Assembly: GCF_900188125.1 (NCBI RefSeq)
Contig: NZ_FZOW01000001.1
Span: 91,368 to 155,367, forward strand
Length of the DNA stretch: 64,000 nt
Direction of reading: 5' to 3'
From: Rhodococcoides kyotonense
GTDB lineage: Bacteria; Actinomycetota; Actinomycetes; Mycobacteriales; Mycobacteriaceae
Below are positions 26,148-37,847 of the stretch, one piece after another. Every line of letters starts with the position of its first letter. Positions within the stretch are counted from its first letter, which is position 1. Both the position numbers and the translations under genes were made by a program. The notes below the pieces were generated by a model. The model was given only the letters and a program-made list of their open reading frames with translations, was not told the origin of the DNA and did no database searches.

Positions 26148-27627
26148 ACAGCGTCTGCGCTTCCTTCGGCGAATCGACCTGCGGAGGTGATCCCTCGAGT
26201 GGCTGCGTCGCAGACTCCTTCAGGAATCCCACGGCCACGAGGCCGATGACGCCGCTGAGCATCAGATAGAACGCAGGAACCATGACGCTGCCCGTTGCGG
26301 ACACCAGCGCCGACGTGACGAGCGGAGTCGTTCCACCGAACAGCGACACCGAGAGGTTGAAACCGATGGACAGCGCGGCGTAGCGGACCCGCGTGGGGAA
26401 CAGCGCAGGCAACGTCGACGCACTGGGAGCGGCGAAGCACGCGAGAATCACGCCGAGGATCAGGCACCCGATCAACGGTCCGGCAAAGCCTGTCTGCTGA
26501 ATCAGGAGGAAACACGGGATCGCGAGAACGATCTGAGCGACGGCACCGAACACGAAGACGGGCTTACGACCGATCCAGTCCGTGAGCCGCCCGACACCGA
26601 CGATGATCGACACGACGATCACCATTGCAGCCAGAACAAGGATGTCGGCGCTGAGCTGTGAACGCCCGAGGACCTCGGTGAAATAGGTGGGGAGGTAGCT
26701 CGTGACCATGTAGTTGGACACGTTGTACAGCAACACGATTCCCATGCAGACCAGCAACGCGCGCCAATGTTGCGTGAAGATCTTGCCGATCTCCTTGGCT
26801 CCGCTCTCCTGCTCCTTGACCTTGTTCTCGTGGTCGTCGAGCTGCTTTCGGAATGCAGGAGTGTCCTCGAGCTTGAGGCGGAGGTACAACCCGATGATCC
26901 CCATCGGTCCGGCAATGAAGAACGGTATGCGCCAACCCCATTCGACCATCGTCGCGTCGCCGAGCGTCGCATTCAGAATCGTGACCAGACCCGATCCCAT
27001 CGCATATCCGACGAAAGTGCCGAAGTCGAGCCAACTTCCGAAGAATCCACGCCGTTTGTCGGGTGAATATTCGGCGATGAATGTCGTCGCGCCGCCGTAT
27101 TCGCCACCGGTCGAGAATCCCTGGACCAATCGCGCAACGAGAAGCAGAATCGGAGCCCAGATACCGATGGTGTCGTAACTCGGAATGAGGCCGACGGCCA
27201 ACGTTCCGATGGACATCAAGATCATCGTGGCAGCGAGCACCTTCTGCCTACCGATGCGGTCACCGAGGGGTCCGAAGAACAATCCGCCGAGCGGCCGAAC
27301 GAGGAACGCCGCAGCGAACGTCGCGAACGTGCTGAGCAGCTGAACACCGGGCGACGCGTCGGGATAGAAGACCTTGCCCAACGTCGCGGCCAGGTATCCG
27401 TACACGCCGAAGTCGAACCACTCCATCGTGTTGCCCAACGCAGCGGCCGACACCGCGCGCTTGAGCATGGGCTGGTCGACGACAGTGATGCTTTCTTCGG
27501 TCAACTTGGGCTTGCGGTGCATCAGCCGCGCGAACACGCCTCGCCTGAGATGCTGGACATGGTCGTGCCCCCACCGGGAATCTTCCGGTGGCGTTCGGGA
27601 TGATTCGGAATCCTTCGCAACCGTCAT
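26110..27627 (-). CDS. MFS transporter, metabolite:H+ symporter (ProP/KgtP-like)
   Basis: A 505-residue permease with 12 predicted membrane segments. The N-terminal tail of about 55 residues is cytosolic, followed by AALGNTMEWFDFGVYGYLA, the metabolite:H+ symporter signature, and GPLGDRIGRQKVL between segments 2 and 3. VQGFSTGGEYGGATTFIAEY lies in segment 4-5. Close families carry proline/betaine, citrate, shikimate or alpha-ketoglutarate; the substrate cannot be chosen here. A palindrome sits between the likely -10 and the ATG. It is divergent from the nucleoside hydrolase gene. Confidence 0.9.
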   Translation of the reverse strand: MTVAKDSESSRTPPEDSRWGHDHVQHLRRGVFARLMHRKPKLTEESITVVDQPMLKRAVSAAALGNTMEWFDFGVYGYLAATLGKVFYPDASPGVQLLSTFATFAAAFLVRPLGGLFFGPLGDRIGRQKVLAATMILMSIGTLAVGLIPSYDTIGIWAPILLLVARLVQGFSTGGEYGGATTFIAEYSPDKRRGFFGSWLDFGTFVGYAMGSGLVTILNATLGDATMVEWGWRIPFFIAGPMGIIGLYLRLKLEDTPAFRKQLDDHENKVKEQESGAKEIGKIFTQHWRALLVCMGIVLLYNVSNYMVTSYLPTYFTEVLGRSQLSADILVLAAMVIVVSIIVGVGRLTDWIGRKPVFVFGAVAQIVLAIPCFLLIQQTGFAGPLIGCLILGVILACFAAPSASTLPALFPTRVRYAALSIGFNLSVSLFGGTTPLVTSALVSATGSVMVPAFYLMLSGVIGLVAVGFLKESATQPLEGSPPQVDSPKEAQTLFKEVSKLPAPTS

Positions 27628-27649
27628 TTACCTAACGTTAGCCAGAATA
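27628..27649 (-). promoter_or_regulatory. Palindromic operator candidate in the MFS promoter
   Basis: CTAACGTTAG (27632-27641), a perfect 10-bp palindrome, lies between TATTCT (27644-27649 read leftward), a likely -10, and the MFS ATG at 27627. A repressor bound here would block transcription start. The -35 is unclear and the regulator unknown. Confidence 0.4.
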
Positions 27650-27842
27650 ATGACCACCTTTCAAACTCCATGACGGCCGAATAGCCGGTATTGTGTGCAT
27701 TCACGCTGGTCATCTGCTGGAATATCGAATTTGCCTTTGCCCCTTGAGGATTCGGTCTTTTCGGGCAATTCGGACCAAACGCGACAGTCGGTCTGTCCAC
27801 CCCGACGCACGACTACCGGACACGAACCGGCACGATGGATCG

Positions 27843-28886
27843 GTGCGCACTCATACCGATTCGACTGTTCCCTTGATCGTCGACGTCGACACCGGCATCG
27901 ACGACTCTCTCGCGTTGCTCTACCTTCTGGCGAGCCCCGAGGCCGACATTCTCTCGATCGCGTCCACCGCGGGCAACGTACCTGTGAACCAGGTCGCAGC
28001 AAACAACGTGGCCTGGCTCGACCTGTGTGGCGCCACCGACATCGAGGTCACCCTCGGCGCGCAGAAGCCCCTCGTCGCACCGTTGATGACGACAGAGGAG
28101 ACACACGGACCGCAGGGCATCGGGTATGCAGAACTGCCCGTATCGACGCGTCCACTGTCCGACCGCGACGCCGCGACGGCGTGGGTGGAGATCGTCCGAG
28201 AGCGCCCGGGTGAGGTCACCGGTCTCGTGACCGGTCCGCTCACGAATCTCGCGACCGCGATCCGGATCGAACCGGAGCTCCCACGACTACTGAAACGACT
28301 CGTGATCATGGGCGGCGCATTCCACCACCCCGGCAACACGACACCGACGAGCGAATGGAACGTCGCCGTCGACCCCGAGGCCGCCGCCGAGGTGTTCGAG
28401 GCCTTCACCGGACTGCCCGATGATCGACTGCCGATCGTGTGCCCGCTCGATGTCACCGAGACGATCGAGATGTTCCCCGAACACATCTCGCGACTCGGCG
28501 AGCGTGCGGGAAGCTCACCGCGAGAGATCATTTCGGCCGAAGATCCGTCGACGACTCGCTCGACCGCGTCCAATCCCATCGTCCGTCACTTCTCGGACGC
28601 TGTTCGGTTCTACTTCGAATTCCACCGGGACCACGATCAAGGATTTCTGGCGCACATGCACGATCCGTTCGCGGCTGCAGTGGCTCTGAATCCGAGTATT
28701 GCGACGTATCGGACAGCGACCGTCGACGTCGAACTGGACGGAAAGCTCACGCGCGGAACGACTGTCGCGGACTACCGTGGAATGTGGGGCCGTCAGCACA
28801 ACGCAGCCATTGCTGTAGCCACCGACCCCGCGGCCTTCTTCGACGACCTGATCGAGCGGGTCGGCGGGATGGCTACCCGGCTGTAG
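27843..28886 (+). CDS. Nucleoside hydrolase (IU-type)
   Basis: A 347-residue Ca2+-dependent N-ribohydrolase that splits ribonucleosides to base and ribose for salvage. [12 protein letters not shown] near residues 14-25 is the calcium-binding fingerprint; [12 protein letters not shown] and [26 protein letters not shown] supply the remaining ribose and calcium ligands. GTG 27843 is chosen because the fingerprint must lie near the N-terminus; the frame open to 27693 has no ribosome site. The stop overlaps meaB by 14 nt on the opposite strand. Confidence 0.93.
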   Translation: MRTHTDSTVPLIVDVDTGIDDSLALLYLLASPEADILSIASTAGNVPVNQVAANNVAWLDLCGATDIEVTLGAQKPLVAPLMTTEETHGPQGIGYAELPVSTRPLSDRDAATAWVEIVRERPGEVTGLVTGPLTNLATAIRIEPELPRLLKRLVIMGGAFHHPGNTTPTSEWNVAVDPEAAAEVFEAFTGLPDDRLPIVCPLDVTETIEMFPEHISRLGERAGSSPREIISAEDPSTTRSTASNPIVRHFSDAVRFYFEFHRDHDQGFLAHMHDPFAAAVALNPSIATYRTATVDVELDGKLTRGTTVADYRGMWGRQHNAAIAVATDPAAFFDDLIERVGGMATRL

Positions 28887-29895
28887 TGCGCTGATCCGGC
28901 GCCGCATCGAACGCGTCGAGCAGTTCCTGGGCTGCGAGCGCCGCGGTGAGGGAACCGTCGCGGACACGTTGCTCGACGTCGCCGCGGATCTGTTTCACGG
29001 CAGGGTTCTGGGCGAGGCGACGGAGAAGCTGATCGTTGACCATCGTCCATGTCCAGTCGACCTGCTGAGTGCGCCGCTTCTCGGCGAATTCGCCTGCGTC
29101 GGTGAGCACTTGCTGATGCTTCAGCACGGTGTTCCAGAACTCGTCCAGACCGACGCCTTCGAGTGCACTCATCGTCAGTACCGGCGGCGTCCAGATCGCG
29201 TCGTGCGGGTAGATCATCCGCAGCGCGCCCTGTAGCTCCCGTGCTGCGCCCTTCGCCTCGATGGCGTGCTTGCCGTCGGCCTTGTTGACCGCCACCAGAT
29301 CGGCGAGCTCGAGCACGCCCTTCTTGATGCCCTGCATCTGATCTCCCGTGCGCGCCAGCGTCAGGAACGCGAAGCAGTCGACCATGTTCGCGACGGTCAC
29401 CTCGGACTGCCCGACACCGACCGTCTCGACGAGAATGACGTCGAAGCCCGCGGCCTCGAGCAACACGATCGTCTCCCGCGTCGCCCGCGCCACTCCCCCG
29501 AGTGTCCCCGACGTCGGCGACGGCCGGATGTAGGCATTCTCCTGGACCGTCAGCCGCGCCATCCGCGTCTTGTCTCCGAGAATCGACCCACCCGTACGCG
29601 TCGACGACGGGTCCACCGCCAACACCGCGACCTTGTGTCCCTTGCCGATCAGATACATCCCGAGCGCATCGATGAACGTCGACTTCCCCACGCCCGGAAC
29701 GCCGGTGATACCGACCCGGTGCGATCCACCGGCCTTGGGCAGCAGCTGCAGAAGCAGCTGCTGCGCGAGCTCGCGGTGATCGGTGCGCGTCGACTCGACC
29801 AGGGTGATCGCTCGGGCCAGACCTGATCGTTCATTGGCCAGCACCGACTTCGCTACCGCGTCGACGTCGATGGCGGATCTCTTCGGAGAACTCAT
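28873..29895 (-). CDS. meaB: Methylmalonyl-CoA mutase-associated GTPase MeaB
   Basis: A G3E-family GTPase chaperone that protects and reloads the B12 mutase. The 340-residue protein has Walker A GVPGVGKS at residues 65-72, switch elements [30 protein letters not shown], and the base-specificity motif NKAD. The ATG at 29895 lies 2 nt after the mutase stop; the much longer open frame to 31188 is the shadow of mutB. In M. tuberculosis a mazEF pair sits between mutB and this gene; here nothing does. Confidence 0.95.
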   Translation of the reverse strand: MSSPKRSAIDVDAVAKSVLANERSGLARAITLVESTRTDHRELAQQLLLQLLPKAGGSHRVGITGVPGVGKSTFIDALGMYLIGKGHKVAVLAVDPSSTRTGGSILGDKTRMARLTVQENAYIRPSPTSGTLGGVARATRETIVLLEAAGFDVILVETVGVGQSEVTVANMVDCFAFLTLARTGDQMQGIKKGVLELADLVAVNKADGKHAIEAKGAARELQGALRMIYPHDAIWTPPVLTMSALEGVGLDEFWNTVLKHQQVLTDAGEFAEKRRTQQVDWTWTMVNDQLLRRLAQNPAVKQIRGDVEQRVRDGSLTAALAAQELLDAFDAAPDQRTTAG

Positions 29896-29897
29896 GC

Positions 29898-32174
<2,277 letters not shown>

Positions 32175-32178
32175 GGCC

Positions 32179-34035
32179 CTACGCTCCCAATGTGTCGAGT
32201 AGCTCGGTGAGGACAGCGACCGCATCGACCTTCGCAGTCAAGAAGCCGTCGGGACGCTCGTCGCCGGTGACATCGGCGAAGATCTTCTCCGGACCCGCGA
32301 GCAGAACCCGCTCGATGCCCGCCGCTCGCAACGCACCCACCGCCGCCGCGGCCTCGTCGGCATACCGCTTGTCCGTCCCGCACACCACCGCGACCGTCGC
32401 GCCCGACGAACCGACCGCACTCGCGATCGTGTCCACCGTCAACGGGCCGGGGTTCTCGGTGTGAATACCGCCCGACGCAAGCAGATTCGCGGCGAACGTC
32501 GTCCGCACGTTGTGCTCGGCCACCGACCCCAACGGCGCCAACACGATCAACGGCCTGCGATCGTGCTCGGCGAGATACGCATCGGATCGATCACGCAGCG
32601 CCTCGAACGCAGCCCCGTACCGCGCCACCGTCGACACAGGCTGCGGAGGCAGCGGCGCCTCAGCCAGATTCGGAAACTCGTTGACCCCCGTCACCGGTGT
32701 ACGACGGTGTGCGATATCGGAATCACGCAGCGTCTTCGTCTCGGCGATCTCGCCGGCGACGAAGCCCGACTCCAACGCCGACGCGTACCCGCCGTTCGCC
32801 TCGATCGACTGCGTGAACTCCCACGCCTTCGACGCGATCTCATCGGTCAACTGCTCGATGTACCACGAACCCGCACCCGGATCGAGCACACGCCCGAGAT
32901 GGGATTCCTCCAGCAACAGCAACTGCGTGTTCCGAGCGATCCTGGCAGCGAACGTCTTCGACACACCCGCAGCACCGCCGTCGATCGCGACATCGAACGG
33001 CAACACCGTCACCGCGTCCGCCCCGCCGACGCCCGCACCGAACGCCGCCAACGTGGTCCGCAGCATGTTCACCCACGGATCACGCTGAGCCATCATCGCT
33101 TCCGACGTCACCGCATGCTGCGGCGCACCACCGTCAGCCGGAGCACCACACACCTGCGCGACGCGCGCCCACACCACCCGAGCCGCACGGAACTTCGCGA
33201 TCGTCTGGAACTGATCATCAGTCGCCGCGAACCGAAACTCGATCTGTCGCAGTGCCTGCCCCACCGGAAGACCCGCATCGGTCAGTGCACGCAGGTACTC
33301 GAGCCCGACCGCGACGGCTGCGCCCACCTCCTGCGCGTCACTCGCGCCTGCATTGTGAAAGACCGTGGCGTCCACGGTGATCGACCGCACGGTTTCTGCT
33401 CGCGCCGCGGAACGCACAGCCAGTTCGACTGTCTCCCCCAGTTCGGCAGCGTCCGTTCCGGCGAAACGAGCCGTCAACGCAGACGCACCGAGACGCACAT
33501 CGACCGCAGCTTTGTCCGAGACGGTGATCCCATCGAGAATTCCGAAGACCGCCTCGGCAGCAGCACCTGTCTGCGAACCTGCGTCCAACACCACCGGCGC
33601 CAGGTCCCACAGCACCCCGTCCAGGGCGTCCGCCAGCGCATCGACAGCCAGATCGGAACCCCCGACCCGCAGCCACAGCGCGCTCACGCCGTTGTTCAAA
33701 CCGTCGAGAATCGATCCGTTCACCACAGCCGCATCCGACTGCCCGACGCCGTACCGTGCACTGACCTTCCACCCGGCATTGACGTCACGACCTGCATCAC
33801 GACCGCGGACGAACGGGAAAGCACCCGGCAAAGGCCGGTCCGCCACCTCGTCCTGCGCGTCGTACAGCGGCGAGACGGTCACACCGTCATAGGTCCGCGT
33901 CTCCAACAAGGACTCCGGATTCGACGGCAGGTCTCCGACGTCGACGCGACGAGACTTGGCCAGCACTCCGGCCACCGCCTTCTGCCACGCCACGTGCGCG
34001 CTACGCGCTGCGTCCTCCTGTGTAGCACTGGACAC
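32179..34035 (-). CDS. mutA: Methylmalonyl-CoA mutase small subunit
   Basis: The non-catalytic partner of MutB, 618 residues, sharing the barrel and a degenerate B12 domain. The C-terminus reads [15 protein letters not shown] in place of the DxHxxG cobalt motif, as expected for small subunits of heterodimeric mutases. [24 protein letters not shown] near residue 375 is the family core. The GTG start has GAGGAG 6 nt upstream. It is the first gene of the operon and divergent from the TVP38 gene. Confidence 0.95.
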   Translation of the reverse strand: MSSATQEDAARSAHVAWQKAVAGVLAKSRRVDVGDLPSNPESLLETRTYDGVTVSPLYDAQDEVADRPLPGAFPFVRGRDAGRDVNAGWKVSARYGVGQSDAAVVNGSILDGLNNGVSALWLRVGGSDLAVDALADALDGVLWDLAPVVLDAGSQTGAAAEAVFGILDGITVSDKAAVDVRLGASALTARFAGTDAAELGETVELAVRSAARAETVRSITVDATVFHNAGASDAQEVGAAVAVGLEYLRALTDAGLPVGQALRQIEFRFAATDDQFQTIAKFRAARVVWARVAQVCGAPADGGAPQHAVTSEAMMAQRDPWVNMLRTTLAAFGAGVGGADAVTVLPFDVAIDGGAAGVSKTFAARIARNTQLLLLEESHLGRVLDPGAGSWYIEQLTDEIASKAWEFTQSIEANGGYASALESGFVAGEIAETKTLRDSDIAHRRTPVTGVNEFPNLAEAPLPPQPVSTVARYGAAFEALRDRSDAYLAEHDRRPLIVLAPLGSVAEHNVRTTFAANLLASGGIHTENPGPLTVDTIASAVGSSGATVAVVCGTDKRYADEAAAAVGALRAAGIERVLLAGPEKIFADVTGDERPDGFLTAKVDAVAVLTELLDTLGA

Positions 34036-34118
34036 GATCTGCTCCTCGATTCGACCGGCGAGAGCCGATCGACAGTAGGCGACTTGTGTGATGTTAACCG
34101 CGACTGATCCGACAGTAT

Positions 34119-34136
34119 CGTGAGGAACACCTCACG
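34119..34136. promoter_or_regulatory. CGTGAGG-N4-CCTCACG inverted repeat in divergent region
   Basis: Perfect 7-bp arms with a 4-nt AACA spacer lie about 84 bp upstream of mutA and 112 bp upstream of the TVP38 gene. No T tract follows, so an operator is more likely than a terminator. The rest of the 212-bp region shows no clear promoter hexamers. Confidence 0.35.
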
Positions 34137-34247
34137 TTCGCGGGGGTAGCCTGCTTTCGCGCGAACGTCACACCTGCGCGCGTGGACATCCCAGCGGCAC
34201 ACGCGTCGCGGTGATCGCTGCACATCGCGCGTGCGCAGGTAGTCTCG

Positions 34248-34943
34248 GTGAACGTGACGAAGCGACTCCGCGATCCAAGGCTGATCGGACTCGTCGTTCT
34301 CGTCGTCGTCCTGGCCGCCGCAGCTCTGATCGCTCCGCACCCGTCCATGTCGCAGGTGCGTGAGTGGGCGCAGTCCATCGGTCCGGCTTTCCCTCTCGTG
34401 TTCTTCGCGGTGCACACCGTCGTCACCATCGCCCCGGTCCCCAGAACGTTGTTCACGCTGTCCGCGGGCGTTCTGTTCGGTCCGCTGGTCGGACTGACCG
34501 TGACGATCGGGGCCACCACGCTCAGTGCGGTTCTCGCGTTGCTGCTGGTGCGCGCGGTGGGCAGGGATTGGTTCGCTGCACGAATGACCCATCCTGCGAT
34601 CCGTGCGGTCGACGACAGCCTGCTTCGACGCGGGTGGTTGGCGGTCGGCTCTCTTCGCCTGATCGCACCGGTCCCGTTCTCCGTCGTCAACTACTGCTGT
34701 GGGGTCTCGTCCATCGGGGTGCTCCCGTTCGCACTGGCTACGGCCGTCGGCGTCGTACCGGGAACCATCGGGATCGTCGTTCTCGGAGACGCACTGGGCG
34801 GACACACCGATCCGCTGCTGCTGGCCCTGTCCGGCGTGTGCATCGCCGTGGGTGTGATCGGTCTCGTCGTCGATTGGCGGTTGTCGGTGGCGTCGCGCAC
34901 GTCGACGGGCACCGACAACACCCCGTCAAGCCTGGATGCTTGA
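34248..34943 (+). CDS. TVP38/TMEM64 (VTT domain) membrane protein
   Basis: A 231-residue inner-membrane protein of the DedA-related VTT family with about six hydrophobic segments. The family core lies at roughly 65-170: TIAPVPRTLFTLSAGVLFGPLVG, then the RLIAPVPFSVVNYCCGVSSI stretch with its conserved arginine and proline. Relatives act in lipid scrambling or membrane homeostasis; specificity is unknown. The position upstream of mutA corresponds to Rv1491c. GTG at 34248 gives a short basic N-terminus before the first hydrophobic segment. Confidence 0.88.
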   Translation: MNVTKRLRDPRLIGLVVLVVVLAAAALIAPHPSMSQVREWAQSIGPAFPLVFFAVHTVVTIAPVPRTLFTLSAGVLFGPLVGLTVTIGATTLSAVLALLLVRAVGRDWFAARMTHPAIRAVDDSLLRRGWLAVGSLRLIAPVPFSVVNYCCGVSSIGVLPFALATAVGVVPGTIGIVVLGDALGGHTDPLLLALSGVCIAVGVIGLVVDWRLSVASRTSTGTDNTPSSLDA

Positions 34944-34996
34944 TTTCCTATAGTCAAGCTTTCAGCATTGACTTGCTGCAATCCAGTCTCTAGCCT
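34925..34996 (+). promoter_or_regulatory. SatD promoter with clustered GTCAAGC/TTGACT operator-like repeats
   Basis: TTGACT (34968-34973) and TAGCCT (34991-34996) are spaced 17 nt, with the start ATG 7 nt beyond, a near-consensus leaderless promoter. AGTCAA (34952-34957) is the inverted partner of the -35. GTCAAGC also occurs at 34925-34931 and 34953-34959, and its reverse GCTTGA at 34938-34943. This cluster fits autoregulation by the HTH protein it precedes. Confidence 0.5.
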
Positions 34997-35003
34997 TGTC
35001 TTC

Positions 35004-35627
35004 ATGTTCGTACTGACGATCGACCAACGCGGCAGCCGCCGCGACGTCGACCGAGTCGAGGAGCTCCTGCGCACCATGCAGGATTCCCGGCTGGTGCGGC
35101 CGTTCGAGCGAACCGCAGGCGACGAGGTGCAAGCAGTCGCGTCCGACCCGCGCACCGTCGTCGACATAGCCCTGGCACTCGTCCGCGACGGCAGCTGGAG
35201 CGTCGGGATCGGAGTGGGACCGGTCGAACTGCCGCTACCGCAGAGCACGAGGGCAGGACGCGGGCCTGCTTTCGAAGCCGCCCGCGACGCGGTGACCCGG
35301 GCCAAGAACGCCGCCGCGTCCGTCGCGATCACCACCGCGGACGCCGACGCCGACACTCGACGCCGTGACGCCGAGACAGCGCTGACGCTGATCGCCATGC
35401 TGATCACCGACCGCACCGAGCAAGGGCACGCTGCCGCGGACCTCATGGCCGAGGGGCACACCCAGAAACACGCAGCCGAACTCCTGGGCATCACGAAACA
35501 GGCCATGTCTCAGCGTCTGTCGGTGGCTCGGTGGAACATCGAGGCAGACGGACGAGCGCTCGCCGAACGACTGCTCGCCGAACTCGACGACACTTCGCAC
35601 GGACAGGCATCCCAGGGGGACACATGA
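35004..35627 (+). CDS. SatD family protein with C-terminal helix-turn-helix
   Basis: A 207-residue protein. The N-terminal part (FVLTIDQRGSRR, then PFERTAGDEVQAV at 33-45 and WSVGIGVGPVELPLP) resembles SatD proteins, which have a ferredoxin-like, cyclase-reminiscent fold. Residues about 150-175 (GHTQKHAAELLGITKQAMSQRL) form a helix-turn-helix of sigma-region-4/MarR style. I infer a small DNA-binding sensor controlling itself and the downstream membrane gene. ATG 35004 is chosen from the promoter 7 nt upstream; the frame to 34968 runs through that promoter. The stop overlaps the next start by 4 nt. Confidence 0.75.
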   Translation: MFVLTIDQRGSRRDVDRVEELLRTMQDSRLVRPFERTAGDEVQAVASDPRTVVDIALALVRDGSWSVGIGVGPVELPLPQSTRAGRGPAFEAARDAVTRAKNAAASVAITTADADADTRRRDAETALTLIAMLITDRTEQGHAAADLMAEGHTQKHAAELLGITKQAMSQRLSVARWNIEADGRALAERLLAELDDTSHGQASQGDT

Positions 35628-36142
35628 TGGTTGCGACGTTGATACTGCTCGGAGCAGCGGCAGGCGCAGGCGTCGTACCTGCCCGCGGACCGATTCCCTA
35701 CTGGCTGCCCACCGGGGCGGCCACGACGCTGCTCGCTCTGGCAGCGATCACGGGAGCGAACACTGCCCCGGCAACGGGATTCGCGATGGCAGCTGCATAC
35801 GTGCTGACCGTCGCCGCATCGGTGACCGGTGGATCTCCCGTCGTCACCGTCGTCTTTCGCCTCGCACGTCGCTCCGACACTCCGGCGCCCGACGCCGTGA
35901 CCCAGCCGCTGCACGGCGGCCGCACGATCGGAGTCCTCGAGCGGAGCGCCGTCGCCGCATCGATACTGGCCGGCTGGCCGGAAGGCATCGCGATCGTCCT
36001 GGCAGTCAAGGGCCTTGCTCGTTACCCCGAACTACGAGGAGCTCAGGCGTCGGCCGCCTCCGAACAGTTCATCATCGGAACGTTCACGAGCGTCATGTGG
36101 GCCGTCGCCGCCTGCGGCGTGGGTCGCGCTCTCGTGACGTGA
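35624..36142 (+). CDS. Small membrane protein paired with SatD-like regulator
   Basis: A 172-residue hydrophobic protein with about five membrane segments (MMVATLILLGAAAGAGV, a second near 25-40, AMAAAYVLTVAASV near 50-65, then two toward the C-terminus). A polar loop with HGGRTIGVLERSA lies near 103. I do not recognise a named domain; coupling to SatD by an ATGA overlap suggests a SatE-type partner. Substrate or activity is unknown. It ends 1 nt from the convergent SPFH gene stop. Confidence 0.65.
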   Translation: MMVATLILLGAAAGAGVVPARGPIPYWLPTGAATTLLALAAITGANTAPATGFAMAAAYVLTVAASVTGGSPVVTVVFRLARRSDTPAPDAVTQPLHGGRTIGVLERSAVAASILAGWPEGIAIVLAVKGLARYPELRGAQASAASEQFIIGTFTSVMWAVAACGVGRALVT

Positions 36143-36143
36143 T

Positions 36144-37352
36144 TCAGGACTGCTGCTCGGGCTCCGGCGGCGGCGCCCATCCCGTATCCGGCTGAGACGC
36201 AGACAACTCGCCCAGATCGAGCCCCTTGGTCAAACTGGGGTCGGGCGCGAGAGAGGTGTCCACCGGCGTGCGTGCCACTGCCTCCGCAGCCTTGACCGCC
36301 TCCGCGACCGCCGGGTCCGACTTGGTCTCGAACCAGTCGGCTACCTCGGCCGAATCGTCTTCGGGCTTCGGCGCGTCGCCCCCTGTCGTGCTCGGCTCGA
36401 ATCGGAAGACGCCGTCCTCGCCCTGCGCGCCGAGGTTCTTCGCGAACCCTTTCAATGCATCCCCGAAATCGCTGGGAATCATCCAGACCTTGTTCGCGTC
36501 ACCCTGCGCCATCTGAGGCAAGGTCTGCATGTACTGGTACGCAAGCAATTCGGGTGTTGGCTTGCCCGCCTTGATCGCTGCGAAGACCTTCTCGATCGCC
36601 TTGGCCTGACCCTGCGCTTGCAGGTACTTCGCGGCACGGTCGCCCTGCGCACGCAGAATGCGCGACTGACGCTCACCCTCGGCCGTCAGAATCGCGGCTT
36701 GCTTGGAGCCTTCGGCGGCGAGAATGCGGCTCTGCTTGTCACCCTCGGCGGTCTTGATGGCGGACTCGCGATGCCCCTCGGCCGTCAGAATGGTCGCCCG
36801 CTTCTCGCGGTCCGCCTTCATCTGCTTCTCCATCGACTCCTGGATCGACGGAGGCGGATCGATGCTCTTCAATTCGACTCGGGCGACGCGCAATCCCCAG
36901 CGACCCGTCGCCTCGTCCAGCACGCCGCGGAGCTGACCGTTGATGGAATCGCGCGACGTCAGCGTCTCCTCGAGGGTCATTCCGCCGACGACGTTACGAA
37001 GCGTGGTCGTCGTCAACTGCTCGACGCCGACGATGTAGTTGTTGATCTCGTACACGGCCGCTTGGGGATTGGTGACCTGGAAGTACACGACCGTGTCGAT
37101 GGACACCGTCAGATTGTCCTTCGTGATGACCGGCTGCGGCGGGAACGAGACCACGCGCTCGCGCAGGTCGACCTTGGCACGAATCCGGTCGACGAACGGA
37201 ACGAGGAACGTCAGCTGTCCGGACACGGTCTTCGAGTATCGACCGAGACGCTCGATCACAGCGGCGTCCGCTTGTGGAACCAACGCAATCGATTTCGCCA
37301 CCAACACGACGACGAGCAGAACGATGACGCCGAGAACGATGAGTGCTGCCAT
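36144..37352 (-). CDS. SPFH/Band 7 domain protein (stomatin/QmcA-like)
   Basis: A 402-residue membrane-anchored protein of the SPFH family, which forms ring- or cage-like membrane microdomain scaffolds and controls proteases. One N-terminal membrane segment (LIVLGVIVLLVVVLVA) is followed by the Band 7 domain at about 25-190 (VIERLGRYSKTVSGQL, VYFQVTNPQAAVYEI). Between about 190 and 245 is a repeated helical segment, several copies of ILxAEGxxQxA. The proline/acid-rich C-terminus looks disordered. It starts 4 nt after the nfeD stop, a classic NfeD-SPFH pair, equivalent to Rv1487-Rv1488. Confidence 0.93.
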   Translation of the reverse strand: MAALIVLGVIVLLVVVLVAKSIALVPQADAAVIERLGRYSKTVSGQLTFLVPFVDRIRAKVDLRERVVSFPPQPVITKDNLTVSIDTVVYFQVTNPQAAVYEINNYIVGVEQLTTTTLRNVVGGMTLEETLTSRDSINGQLRGVLDEATGRWGLRVARVELKSIDPPPSIQESMEKQMKADREKRATILTAEGHRESAIKTAEGDKQSRILAAEGSKQAAILTAEGERQSRILRAQGDRAAKYLQAQGQAKAIEKVFAAIKAGKPTPELLAYQYMQTLPQMAQGDANKVWMIPSDFGDALKGFAKNLGAQGEDGVFRFEPSTTGGDAPKPEDDSAEVADWFETKSDPAVAEAVKAAEAVARTPVDTSLAPDPSLTKGLDLGELSASQPDTGWAPPPEPEQQS

Positions 37353-37356
37353 GAAG

Positions 37357-37797
37357 CTACGGTCCCCTCCACACGACGGCGGTTGCGCCGTCTATTTCCA
37401 TCACGGTCACGGTGGTGCCCGGCGCGTACACCTCGGTCTCGTCGAGAGGACGCGCCGTCCACACTTCCCCGCCGAGCTTGATCTGACCTTCGTGCGCCGT
37501 AACCTGTTCCAGCACAAGGGCGGTCTTACCGGTCAGCGCCGCTGCGTTGGTCGGCAGAAGCGGTGGCTTCGAGAACTTGCGCAACAGAATCGGCCTGACG
37601 CCGAGAACCAGAGCGAGTGAGACGACACCGAAGACGATCGCATCGGCCCACACCGGAAAGTCCGTCACCGCCGAGATACCGGCCGTCGCCAATGCACCAC
37701 CGGCGAGCATGAGCAGAAAGAAGTCTCCCGTCAGCGCTTCGGCCGCCGCGAGTACGACTCCTGCGATGAGCCAGATGATCGCCGCCACATCGACCAT
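37357..37797 (-). CDS. NfeD family membrane protein
   Basis: A 146-residue short-form NfeD. Three to four hydrophobic segments (IWLIAGVVLAAAEALTGDF through VFGVVSLALVLGVRPIL) precede a C-terminal OB-fold domain at about 80-146 (LTGKTALVLEQVTAHEGQIKLGGEVWTAR). It partners the SPFH protein encoded immediately downstream; the pair is thought to act in membrane organisation and quality control. There is no protease domain, as expected for the short form. Confidence 0.92.
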   Translation of the reverse strand: MVDVAAIIWLIAGVVLAAAEALTGDFFLLMLAGGALATAGISAVTDFPVWADAIVFGVVSLALVLGVRPILLRKFSKPPLLPTNAAALTGKTALVLEQVTAHEGQIKLGGEVWTARPLDETEVYAPGTTVTVMEIDGATAVVWRGP

Positions 37798-37847
37798 ACA
37801 ACCACAATTCGGACATCAGGCGGCGTAGCAGCTGCACACGGAGCAGA

